This document shows, one piece after another, positions 33,753 to 41,657 of a DNA stretch of 64,000 bases. A program made the position numbers and the translations under genes. The notes beneath the pieces were generated by a model that was not told the origin of the DNA, did no database searches, and saw only the letters and a program-made list of their open reading frames with translations. Origin of the DNA: DASQPR01 sp963836785 (GTDB lineage Bacteria; Actinomycetota; Actinomycetes; Mycobacteriales; Micromonosporaceae); contig CAWIKW010000011.1 of NCBI GenBank assembly GCA_963836785.1, positions 56,962-120,961 on the forward strand, given 5' to 3'. Every line of letters starts with the position of its first letter. Position 1 is the stretch's first letter.

Positions 33753-34653
33753 ACCAGTGATGAGCACGATCGGCTTCGTCGGTCTTGGCAACATGGGGTT
33801 GCCGATGACGCGACGGCTGGTAGACGGCGGCTACCGAGTCAACGCGTACGACGTCGCGCCGGAGGCCCGAGCGCGCGCGGTCGCGGTCGGTGCCCATGGC
33901 GTACCCGATCTGCCGGGCGCGGCCGAGGATGCGGATGTCGTCATCCTGATGCTGCCGGACTCCAACGTCGTGGCGGCCGTGCTGCATGACAACACATTCC
34001 GCGCGGCGCTGAAGCCCGGCGTAACAGTTGTCGACATGAGTTCGTCCGAACCGGTACGCACGCGCGAGCTCGCGGCCGAACTCGCCGGCGCCGGCGTTCG
34101 TATGGTCGATGCGCCCGTGTCGGGCGGCGTGAAGGGCGCCGAGGCGGGCAGCCTCACCGTCATGACGGGCGGGGCCGACGACGACGTCGCGCGGGTCGAA
34201 CCGATCCTCGAAATCTTCGGCCGCGTGCGTCACGCCGGACCGATCGGAGCGGGCCACGCGATCAAGGCACTCAACAACCTATTGTCGGCGACGCATCTGT
34301 GGATCACTTCCGAGGCGATCGTCGCCGGCCAACGATTCGGCCTCGACCCGGAGGTGATGCTCTCGGTATTCAACACGTCGAGTGGGCGTAGCGGATCGAC
34401 CGAGAACAAGTGGCCCAACTTCGTCGTTCCGGAGACGTACAACTCCGGCTTCGGACTCCGGCTCATGCTGAAGGACATTCGCGTCGCCGTACAGCTCACC
34501 GAACAAGCCGGAGCGCCAAGCCGACTCGGCGCCGACACCGTTGCCCTCTGGGAGGAGGCCGCGGAGGGTCTCGAGCCCAACGCCGACCACACCGAGATCG
34601 CCCGGTGGTTGAGCCGTACCGGCGACGACCCCGGAGCGGCCGCCGCACCGTAA
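33745..34653 (+). CDS. Beta-hydroxyacid dehydrogenase 2 (HIBADH family)
   Basis: The 302-residue protein has GFVGLGNMGLPMTRRL at the start, DAPVSGGVKGAEAGSLTVMTG (substrate loop) and GHAIKALNNLLSA (catalytic Lys). It is a divergent paralogue of the dehydrogenase at 32047; having two suggests two stereochemical or sequential oxidation steps. The start overlaps the PcaC-like stop. It is the last gene before the regulator. Confidence 0.93.
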   Translation: MTEPVMSTIGFVGLGNMGLPMTRRLVDGGYRVNAYDVAPEARARAVAVGAHGVPDLPGAAEDADVVILMLPDSNVVAAVLHDNTFRAALKPGVTVVDMSSSEPVRTRELAAELAGAGVRMVDAPVSGGVKGAEAGSLTVMTGGADDDVARVEPILEIFGRVRHAGPIGAGHAIKALNNLLSATHLWITSEAIVAGQRFGLDPEVMLSVFNTSSGRSGSTENKWPNFVVPETYNSGFGLRLMLKDIRVAVQLTEQAGAPSRLGADTVALWEEAAEGLEPNADHTEIARWLSRTGDDPGAAAAP

Positions 34654-34708
34654 CGCCAGAGGAGGTGACGGCCCAGATCCGTAGGCACGAGATTTGACGG
34701 GCAGAAAG

Positions 34709-34720
34709 ACCGTATGACAA
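34709..34720 (-). promoter_or_regulatory. Predicted GntR operator A (own gene)
   Basis: The minus strand reads TTGTCATACGGT. It overlaps the likely -35 of the regulator gene, whose -10 is TATAGT at 34739-34744, so it would give autoregulation. GTCATACGGTCTTTC is identical to site B. Confidence 0.6.
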
Positions 34721-34738
34721 GAAAACAGAACGGTTGCC

Positions 34739-34754
34739 TATAGTGAACGATATG
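34739..34754 (+). promoter_or_regulatory. Leaderless promoter of the GntR/FCD gene
   Basis: TATAGT (34739-34744), seven bases, then ATG 34752; no ribosome-binding site precedes the start. Confidence 0.6.
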
Positions 34755-35462
34755 TCGCACACCAACTCCCTCGCCGCCTCGTGGACGGCCCAGCCGATGG
34801 GGAGGGTCGCGGCTCCGTTGCGCGAGCAGGTGATCAGTGCGTTGCGCCAGGCGATCCTGGGCTTCGAGCTGAAGCCGGGACAACGGCTCGTCGAGCGTGA
34901 GCTCATCGAACAGCTCGGCGTCTCGCGTACCACGATCCGCGAAGCGTTGCGGGAGCTGGCGTCCGAAGGTCTCGTGACCGTGGTGCCGCAGCGCGGGGCA
35001 ATGGTCAGCGCCCCGGCTCTCGACGAGGCGGTCGACCTTTACGAGGTCCGCGCCGCGCTGGAGTCTCTGGTCGTGCAGCACTTCGTCGAGCGGGCGAGCG
35101 ACCTTGAGGTCGACCGGTTGCGCCGGACTGTAGAAGAGTTCGCGGCCGTCTCGGCCTCGACAAGCGACATCCGCGAGATCCTCGCCGCCAAGGACCGCTT
35201 CTACGCGGTACTGATCGCGGGCGCACGAAGCTCAGCGTTGCAGCAGCTTCTGGAGAGCATCAAGGCGCGCGTCCAGCTGTTGCGCGCCACCTCGCTCTCG
35301 GAGAGTGGGCGGCCGCTAGAGGTCGTGCAGGAGTTGCGGGCGGTGGTGGAGGCGATCGCGGCACGCGACTCGCAACGGGCAGCCGAACTCTGTGCGGAAC
35401 ACGTTCGAAAAGCGTCCATCACGGCGCTGAACAACCTGCGTGAGTCGAAATCGGGCACCTAA
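34752..35462 (+). CDS. GntR/FCD family transcriptional regulator
   Basis: The 236-residue protein has an N-terminal winged helix (LREQVISALRQAILGFELKP, then QLGVSRTTIREALRELASEG) and a C-terminal FCD ligand domain with EVRAALESLVVQHF and the late His in CAEHVRK. FCD members usually repress catabolic operons and release on binding a carboxylate. The five matching sites at cluster promoters fit this protein, including one at its own promoter. ATG 34752 is chosen because TATAGT lies seven bases upstream; the TTG at 34734 lies in the promoter. Confidence 0.92.
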   Translation: MSHTNSLAASWTAQPMGRVAAPLREQVISALRQAILGFELKPGQRLVERELIEQLGVSRTTIREALRELASEGLVTVVPQRGAMVSAPALDEAVDLYEVRAALESLVVQHFVERASDLEVDRLRRTVEEFAAVSASTSDIREILAAKDRFYAVLIAGARSSALQQLLESIKARVQLLRATSLSESGRPLEVVQELRAVVEAIAARDSQRAAELCAEHVRKASITALNNLRESKSGT

Positions 35463-35479
35463 CGTCGAAGCCCGCCCCG

Positions 35480-35491
35480 TCGTCATACGGT
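35480..35491 (+). promoter_or_regulatory. Predicted GntR operator B
   Basis: TCGTCATACGGT lies 46 bases before the CMD gene at 35537 and just after the regulator stop. The 15 bases GTCATACGGTCTTTC equal site A. Confidence 0.55.
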
Positions 35492-35536
35492 CTTTCCCTC
35501 GTTCTCCGGCACCATCCAGACAACGAAGGAACAGAC

Positions 35537-36340
35537 ATGGCACTGAATGCGCGTCAGCAGGAGATCAAAGATTCGTTCATCGCCGTACACGGCGCGTGGG
35601 ACGAGGCGTGGGAGGCCATCCTCGAACTCGACGCCGCGTTCTTGCAGGCGTACGTCGACTTTTCCGCAGTGCCCTCCCGCAAGGGCCACCTTGATGCGAA
35701 GACAAGAGATTTCGTAGGGCTGACCGTCAACGCGGCTGTCACACATCTGAACGCACCCGCGGTGCGGCAACACATCAGATCAGCGCTCAAGCACGGTGCG
35801 ACCCCATCGGAGATCATGGAAGTACTCGAGTGCACGGCGACGCTCAGCATCCACGCGATGAATGTAGGCGTTCCGGTTTTGACCGAGATCCTCGCGGAAC
35901 GCGGCGTTCGCACCGAGCCGGCCGCGCTCAACGGTTACCAGGACCGCCTCAAGGCTGAATTCACCGCCAATCGCGGATACTGGAACTCCACATGGGACGA
36001 GATGCTCGAACTCGATCCCGAGCTGTTCGACGCGTACACCGAGTTCTCGTCACATCCGTGGAAGCACGGCTCACTCAGTCCGAAGATGCGCGAGTTCATC
36101 TACATGGCATTCGACACGTCGGCCACGCATTTGTACAAGGTCGGGCTGAAACTCCACATCGAAAACGCGCTCGGCTACGGCGCGACCGTCGAGGAGATCC
36201 TGGAAGTCATGGAGATCGCCAGCTCCATCGGCATCCAATCCGTGACGCTGGCGGCGCCGATCATGCTCGAAGAGATGGCGGCGCTCGGTAACGCTGCGGC
36301 GAACTCGGCGGCGGTGAGTGTCGACGCGGCCGCGGAATAG
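35537..36340 (+). CDS. Tandem carboxymuconolactone-decarboxylase-domain protein 1
   Basis: The 267-residue protein contains two CMD repeats (residues 15-115 and 140-245), each with a WEAILELDAAFLQAYVDF or EMLELDPELFDAYTEF helix and a HIRSALKHGATPSEIMEVLE or HIENALGYGATVEEILEVME helix. No CxxC motif of AhpD type is present, so it is not a peroxidase-type member. Operator B lies upstream. It converges with a paralogue at 36422. Confidence 0.85.
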   Translation: MALNARQQEIKDSFIAVHGAWDEAWEAILELDAAFLQAYVDFSAVPSRKGHLDAKTRDFVGLTVNAAVTHLNAPAVRQHIRSALKHGATPSEIMEVLECTATLSIHAMNVGVPVLTEILAERGVRTEPAALNGYQDRLKAEFTANRGYWNSTWDEMLELDPELFDAYTEFSSHPWKHGSLSPKMREFIYMAFDTSATHLYKVGLKLHIENALGYGATVEEILEVMEIASSIGIQSVTLAAPIMLEEMAALGNAAANSAAVSVDAAAE

Positions 36341-36421
36341 GTCCGGTGCATCGCCGTTGCGATCGGCGCCGCGTCACGCTCGGACGATCCACACAAGCAT
36401 CACGCAGGGTCCGTCCAACCG

Positions 36422-37183
36422 TCAGAGTTCGATCGAACGTGCCTTGAGTTCCTCGGTGAGAATCGGCACCGCCGTCGTCACCGCGTGAATGCCGATCATG
36501 CTGGCGATCTCCATGACCTCCAGCACCTGCTGCGGCGTCGCACCATGATTCAAGGCGTTGCGGATGTGCAGCTTCGTCCCCGGCACGTACAGGTGTGTGG
36601 CCGCGATGTCGTACGAGATATAGATGAGCTCCTTCTCCGCCGGCGTCAACGGCCCGGTGCGCCATGGAACTGTCGAGAACTCCAGATACGCAGCGAACAT
36701 TTCGGGGTCGAGCTCGAGCATTTCGTTCCAGAAGTCATGCCAGTAGCCGCGTACCTTGGTGAACTCCGCCTTGAGCTCTTCCTGGCGGTCGGTCAGTGGG
36801 CTCGGGCCAGTGCGACCGCGTTCCTCGAGCACCTCGACGAGCAGCGGTACGCCAATGTTCATCGTGTGGATGCCGAGCGTCGCGGCGAGCTCGAGCACCT
36901 CCATGATCTCCGCCGGCGTCGCGCCGTGATCGAGCGCCGCCTTGATATGCGGGAGGATCCCGGGAATGTACATGTGGGTGGCGGCGGCGTTGACGGAGAT
37001 ATAGCAGAGCTCCTTGAACCGGTCCGAGAGGTGACTCTTGCGCCACGGAACCATGTACATGCCGAGGTAGGCCGCGACGAAGTCCGGGTCGATGCGCAGC
37101 ACCGTCTCCCATGGCTCGCCCCAACTGCCGCGTGCGGCAATGAACTCGTCCTTGACCTCTTGCTGCCTCGCGGTCAGATCCAT
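36422..37183 (-). CDS. Tandem carboxymuconolactone-decarboxylase-domain protein 2
   Basis: The 253-residue paralogue of the 35537 protein has the same two CMD repeats (HIKAALDHGATPAEIMEVLE and HIRNALNHGATPQQVLEVME), both without CxxC. The start at 37183 (MDLTARQQEVKDEF) aligns with MALNARQQEIKDSF of its partner. Operator C lies 59 bases upstream. The convergent arrangement with its paralogue suggests subunits or isozymes for two substrates. Confidence 0.85.
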   Translation of the reverse strand: MDLTARQQEVKDEFIAARGSWGEPWETVLRIDPDFVAAYLGMYMVPWRKSHLSDRFKELCYISVNAAATHMYIPGILPHIKAALDHGATPAEIMEVLELAATLGIHTMNIGVPLLVEVLEERGRTGPSPLTDRQEELKAEFTKVRGYWHDFWNEMLELDPEMFAAYLEFSTVPWRTGPLTPAEKELIYISYDIAATHLYVPGTKLHIRNALNHGATPQQVLEVMEIASMIGIHAVTTAVPILTEELKARSIEL

Positions 37184-37241
37184 GGACCCCGGTTTCCTCT
37201 CTGGCGGATGCATCGGTTGCGCCACCGGGCTCGATCATATG

Positions 37242-37253
37242 ACCGTCATACAA
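37242..37253 (-). promoter_or_regulatory. Predicted GntR operator C
   Basis: The minus strand reads TTGTATGACGGT, followed by CATATG. With D and E it shares the 18-base form ATTGTNNGACNGTCATAT (E with two differences). It serves the CMD gene at 36422. Confidence 0.6.
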
Positions 37254-37391
37254 TGCCGACAACGGCGGAGTTCGCTGCGTATCGCTCGCACAGAACGACG
37301 TTGTCGGAGGATTAGGTCGCGGCCAATGCCCGGCACCTCCCTACGAGCCCAGCCGGGCGGACGGCGCCTCCGAACCCTCCGGACCTCATGA

Positions 37392-37420
37392 CATTTCCGG
37401 ACTGGGATTGTCCGGAAATG
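37392..37420. promoter_or_regulatory. Perfect 11-bp inverted repeat
   Basis: CATTTCCGGAC (37392-37402), seven bases, and GTCCGGAAATG (37410-37420) lie 94 bases before the dienelactone-hydrolase-like gene. It is unlike the GntR sites, so it may bind another regulator or form an RNA hairpin. Confidence 0.55.
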
Positions 37421-37513
37421 GCCTTAGCATCCCGGGAGGGCGCGCAGCTCGGCGGGCCATATCTCGGGATCATTCAGCGTCGAACATTCGCTACCGAAGG
37501 GAGAGCCGCAGCC

Positions 37514-38089
37514 ATGGCTGAGGTTTTGTTGTTCCACCACGCACAGGGATTGACCGAGGGGGTCATCGCCTTCGCCGATCGACTGCGGGAAGCCGGACAC
37601 ACCGTCCACGCTCCCGACCTCTACGACGGGCGCACCTTTCAGACCTTGGACGAGGGAATCGGGTACGCGCAGGAAATAGGCTTCGGCAACGTGCTGGAGC
37701 GCGGAGTACGTGCGGCGGACGGACTTCCCGCCGACATTACGTACGCAGGGTTCTCGCTTGGAGTGATGCCGGCACAGAAGCTGGCGCAGACCCGGCCCGG
37801 AGCCCGCGGCGCGCTGTTCTTCGAGTCCTGTGTTCCCACGTCGGAGTTCGGGTCGCCCTGGCCAGCGGGCGTGCCTGCGCAGATCCACGGAATGGATGCC
37901 GATCCGTTCTTCGCCGGCGAAGGCGACATCGACGCCGCCCGCGCGCTCGTCGACGAGGCTGACCACGCGGAGCTGTTCGTCTACCCCGGCGATCGCCACC
38001 TGTTCGCCGACAATTCGCTGTCGTCGTACGACGCGGAAGCCACGGCGCTGTTGACGCAGCGGGTCCTCGATTTCCTGAAGGGGGTCTAA
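37514..38089 (+). CDS. Dienelactone-hydrolase-like alpha/beta hydrolase
   Basis: The 191-residue protein starts MAEVLLFHHAQGLTEGVIAF and has the nucleophile elbow GFSLGVMP (Ser, where classical dienelactone hydrolase has Cys), the acid near MDADPFF and the His in GDRHLF. It should hydrolyse an ester or lactone and fits the lactone theme. ATG 37514 follows GAAGGGAG. The longer frame from 37388 is not needed. Confidence 0.85.
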   Translation: MAEVLLFHHAQGLTEGVIAFADRLREAGHTVHAPDLYDGRTFQTLDEGIGYAQEIGFGNVLERGVRAADGLPADITYAGFSLGVMPAQKLAQTRPGARGALFFESCVPTSEFGSPWPAGVPAQIHGMDADPFFAGEGDIDAARALVDEADHAELFVYPGDRHLFADNSLSSYDAEATALLTQRVLDFLKGV

Positions 38090-38379
38090 AGATCTCGGCG
38101 TCATAAGAGAAATCCACGGCCGGTCGGAGACCGTCAATGGCGGCCTCATGGCACAGCTCTATTGGTGGTGCCCATCGGAATGAGAGCCCCGGTTCGCCGC
38201 CGCGCGGGCACCGCGCATCGAAGGCACGTTGGGTGCCTCAGCTGCGGTTGGCCGCCGATCGAGGGACGTCATTCAGCGTTGTCTATGCGCCATAGTGGCT
38301 GAACTGCAGATATCGCTCAATACCCGCCTGATCGTGCGTAAACCCTCGTATCGTCGGAGGCGACCCGAGCAGAGGAGCC
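38090..38379. other. Gap before the sulfatase gene
   Basis: I see no gene here. AGGCAC-GTTGG-GTGCCT (38222-38238) is a 6-bp hairpin and may terminate the hydrolase transcript. The sulfatase ribosome-binding site AGAGGAG lies at the end. Confidence 0.4.
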
Positions 38380-40737
38380 ATGATGGCAAAGCAGTTCGCT
38401 GGGACGATTAACGTCGATATCCGCGACTCGGAGCCCGACTGGGCGCCGTTCGAACCTCCCCGAGCGCCGGACGGTGCGCCCAACGTGGTGTACGTCGTGC
38501 TGGACGATGTGGGCTTCTCAGCGATGAGCTGCTATGGCGGGCCGATTGACACGCCCAATATCGACCGGATCGCCGCGGATGGCGTGCGGTACACACAGTG
38601 GCATACGACGGCGTTGTGCTCACCGACGCGTTCCTGCCTGCTGACGGGGCGCAACCATACGCGCAACAGCATGGCTTGCATCACCGAGGCGGCGATCGGT
38701 TTCCCGAACGCGAGCGGCACGATCCCGGCCGAGAACGGGATGCTCTCGGAGATCCTCGGCGAACGGGGCTGGAACACGTACATGGTCGGCAAGTGGCACC
38801 TGTGCCCCACCGACGAGATGAATCTCGCGTCGACCCGCCGCAACTGGCCGAGCGGCCGGGGCTTCGAACGCTGGTACGGGTTCCTCGGGGCGGAGACGAA
38901 CCAGTGGTATCCGGATCTCGTCTACGACAACCACCCGATCGACCAGCCGCGCTCACCGGAGCAGGGCTACCACCTCACCGACGACATCACCGACAAGGCG
39001 CTCGAGTTCGTCAAGGACGCGAAGGCGGTCGCGCCCGACAAACCGTTCTTCCTCTATTACGCCCCCGGCGCGTGTCACGCACCGCACCATGCTCCACGGG
39101 AATGGATCGACAAGTACAAGGGCCGCTTCGACATGGGCTATGAAGCGATCCGTGAGCAGACGCTAGCCCGGCAGAAGACGCTGGGCATCGTCCCGGCGGG
39201 TACCGAACTTCCACCGCTCAACCCGATCGGAACGCCACAAACCCGAACCGGACCCGGTGACCTGCCGTTCCCTGAGCTGGACTACACCCGCCCCTGGGAC
39301 TCCCTCAACGCCGACGAGAAGCGCCTCTTTACGCGCATGGCCGAGGTCTATGCCGGCTTCCTCGCACACGCCGATCACCACATCGGCCGGTTGCTCGACT
39401 ACCTCGAGCAAAGTGGTCAGCGGGAGAACACGGTCGTGGTCGTGGTCTCCGACAACGGTGCGAGCGGCGAGGGCGGTCCGAATGGCTCAGTCAACGAGAT
39501 GAAATTCGCCAACGGCATCGCCGACGACCTGGCCGAGAATCTCGCAAAGATCGACGATCTCGGCGGACCCAAGACGTATAACCATTACCCGAACGGCTGG
39601 GCAATGGCGTTCAACACACCATTCAAGATGTGGAAGCGCTACGAGTTCAACGGTGGCACCTGCGACCCGTGCATTATCTCCTGGCCCGCCGGCACGAAGG
39701 CACGGGGCGAGATCCGCGAGCAGTACCACCACGCTATCGACATCGTGCCGACCATCCTGGACTTCCTCGGTGTCGATCCCCCCGAAACGATCAAGGGCCA
39801 CGTGCAGAGCCCGTTCGACGGCGTCAGTATGCGGGGCAGCGTCGACGATCCGTCGGTGCAATCGGCGCGGAAGACCCAGTTCTACGCGATGCTCGGCTCC
39901 CGGTCGATCTGGCATGAGGGTTGGAAGGCCGTCACCACACATCCGACTTTAGCCGGATGGGGCCACTTCAACGAGGATCAATGGGAGCTCTACCACACCG
40001 ATACTGACCGCGCCGAGCTGAACGACCTCGCCGCCCAGCAGCCGGACAAGCTCCGCGAACTAGTCAACATCTGGTTCGCCGAGGCCGGTGCAAACGGGGC
40101 GTTTCCGCTGGATGACCGGTCGGCGGTGGAGATCCTCACCACCACCCGCCCCCAGCTCACCGCACCTCGATCGCGGTACGTGTACTACCCCGGCGCCGCC
40201 GGGATATCCGAATGGCAGTCCGTCAACACTCGCAACCGCTCGTTCGTGATCGGGGCGGTGGTCGACCTCCCAGCGGCGGGCGCCGAAGGCGTGCTCTTCG
40301 CCATGGGCTCGCGTTTCGGCGGCCATACCCTGTACGTGAAGGACAACCGGCTGCACTACGTGAACAATTTCGTCGGCAGCGAAGAGCAGAAGATCGTCGG
40401 CTCCGAGGACATCCCGACCGGTCAGAACGTGCTCCTTACCGCCTCATTCGACAAGGACGGCCGGGAGCCCGACCACGCGACCGGGACCCTGTCGCTCTAC
40501 CATGCCGACCGCAAGGTCGGAGAGGGGCGGATCAAGACTCAGCTGGGTGCGTTCGCCATCGCGGGCGCGGGCCTGTACGTGGGCCGAGACCCCGGCGAGG
40601 CGATCACCGAGGACTACCCGGGCCAGACCCCTTACGCGTTCTCCGGCGGCACGATCAACCGGATCGCGATCGACGTCAGCGGCGAGCCGTACATGGACCT
40701 CGAACGCGAAGCCGCCCTGATGCTCATGCGGGAATGA
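38380..40737 (+). CDS. Type I arylsulfatase (AtsA-like)
   Basis: The 785-residue enzyme has the formylglycine site LCSPTRSCLLTGRNHT (CxPxR, Cys type), metal ligands in VVLDDVGF and VVVSDNGASGEGG, and HxxxH-like GKWHL and YAPGACHAPHH. The C-terminal 200 residues look like a beta-sandwich (VVDLPAAGAEGVLFAMGSRF). The length matches mycobacterial AtsA-type sulfatases. It hydrolyses sulfate esters and needs a formylglycine-generating enzyme, which is not in this window. ATG 38380 or 38383 follow AGAGGAG. No signal peptide is seen, so it is likely cytosolic. Confidence 0.95.
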   Translation: MMAKQFAGTINVDIRDSEPDWAPFEPPRAPDGAPNVVYVVLDDVGFSAMSCYGGPIDTPNIDRIAADGVRYTQWHTTALCSPTRSCLLTGRNHTRNSMACITEAAIGFPNASGTIPAENGMLSEILGERGWNTYMVGKWHLCPTDEMNLASTRRNWPSGRGFERWYGFLGAETNQWYPDLVYDNHPIDQPRSPEQGYHLTDDITDKALEFVKDAKAVAPDKPFFLYYAPGACHAPHHAPREWIDKYKGRFDMGYEAIREQTLARQKTLGIVPAGTELPPLNPIGTPQTRTGPGDLPFPELDYTRPWDSLNADEKRLFTRMAEVYAGFLAHADHHIGRLLDYLEQSGQRENTVVVVVSDNGASGEGGPNGSVNEMKFANGIADDLAENLAKIDDLGGPKTYNHYPNGWAMAFNTPFKMWKRYEFNGGTCDPCIISWPAGTKARGEIREQYHHAIDIVPTILDFLGVDPPETIKGHVQSPFDGVSMRGSVDDPSVQSARKTQFYAMLGSRSIWHEGWKAVTTHPTLAGWGHFNEDQWELYHTDTDRAELNDLAAQQPDKLRELVNIWFAEAGANGAFPLDDRSAVEILTTTRPQLTAPRSRYVYYPGAAGISEWQSVNTRNRSFVIGAVVDLPAAGAEGVLFAMGSRFGGHTLYVKDNRLHYVNNFVGSEEQKIVGSEDIPTGQNVLLTASFDKDGREPDHATGTLSLYHADRKVGEGRIKTQLGAFAIAGAGLYVGRDPGEAITEDYPGQTPYAFSGGTINRIAIDVSGEPYMDLEREAALMLMRE

Positions 40738-40792
40738 CGCACGCGACAAGCGACCCATGCGCACCGATCGGCCGGTGCCAACCTCGTATCGC

Positions 40793-41473
40793 CTATCCCC
40801 AGATCGCCAGGTCAGCTTCATTGCCCTCGGGATCGGCGAGAGTCCACCAGCCGGGTGCGTGGGCGTCGCTGACGATCCGGCCGCCGACCGCGAGCGCGGC
40901 GTCAATTCGGGCCTGCACCTGGTCGTGCGGCACGTAGATATCGATATGGAAGCGGTTGCGTCCGGTCCTCGGCGTCTCCATCTGCTGGAACCAGAACGTC
41001 GGCCCCTGGCGGTACGCGTCGAGCAGGTCCTCGTCGCCGATTACCGGGTAGCCGAGCACCGCCTGCCAGAATGGCCGAACGTTGGCGATGTTATGGGCGT
41101 CGATCGCGACCTGCACGTGCTGCACGGCGGCCGGGTCGGCCGGCGCCCGCAACCGCGCCGCGGCGGCCGAGATCTCCCGGGCCAGGCCGGCGTCCCGGCT
41201 AGTGAGGCCATGAACCTCGGCCGTCGACAGCCGGACGGTCACGCTTTCGGGCCGCACGTCGACGTCCGGCTCGTAGCCGGAAGCGGCCGCCAGCTCGCCG
41301 ATGGCGGCGACCAGGGCCAGCCCGGCGCCGAAAGTGCCGGTCAGGAAGCGGGCCGCGGCATAACCGGCGCCCCACAGCACCCGCCAGTCATTGACGCCGG
41401 GAAAGGCTGAGAATTGCGCGGCCGTCAGGCGGCCGCCCGTGTTTTCACTCGCAGATTGCTCGGCATCGGTCAT
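40793..41473 (-). CDS. Pterin-dehydratase-like domain fused to VOC domain
   Basis: The 226-residue protein has an N-terminal 4a-hydroxytetrahydrobiopterin-dehydratase-like domain (residues 15-108: LTAAQFSAFPGVNDWRV, PDVDVRPESVTVRLST, HGLTSRDAGLA) and a C-terminal VOC domain (VQVAIDAHNIANVRPFWQAV, GWWTLADPEGNEADLAI). The catalytic His pair of true dehydratases (GHHP) is replaced by SGYEP, so that half is probably inactive as an enzyme. It could be a sensor or ligand-binding protein. ATG 41473 has only a weak ribosome-binding site. Confidence 0.8.
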   Translation of the reverse strand: MTDAEQSASENTGGRLTAAQFSAFPGVNDWRVLWGAGYAAARFLTGTFGAGLALVAAIGELAAASGYEPDVDVRPESVTVRLSTAEVHGLTSRDAGLAREISAAAARLRAPADPAAVQHVQVAIDAHNIANVRPFWQAVLGYPVIGDEDLLDAYRQGPTFWFQQMETPRTGRNRFHIDIYVPHDQVQARIDAALAVGGRIVSDAHAPGWWTLADPEGNEADLAIWG

Positions 41474-41601
41474 GACTGCCACGGTACGGTCCATAACGGA
41501 CGATCGGCATCCGGAATCAACTGACGCGTGAAAGTTCGAATGACGTCGACCACGATGAAGCCGCACCGGAGCCGTATGCGTTGGCGAGACGCGTGTTGAC
41601 G

Positions 41602-41640
41602 GCGTGGCCCGGTCGGCCACGATAGCCGACCGGGCCACGC
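41602..41640 (-). terminator. Perfect 16-bp hairpin after the BNR protein gene
   Basis: GCGTGGCCCGGTCGGC (41602-41617) and its perfect complement (41625-41640) with a 7-base loop lie just after the stop at 41658 on the minus strand. There is no U-tract, as usual in this group. Confidence 0.8.
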
Positions 41641-41657
41641 GCTCACAGCTTCCTTTG

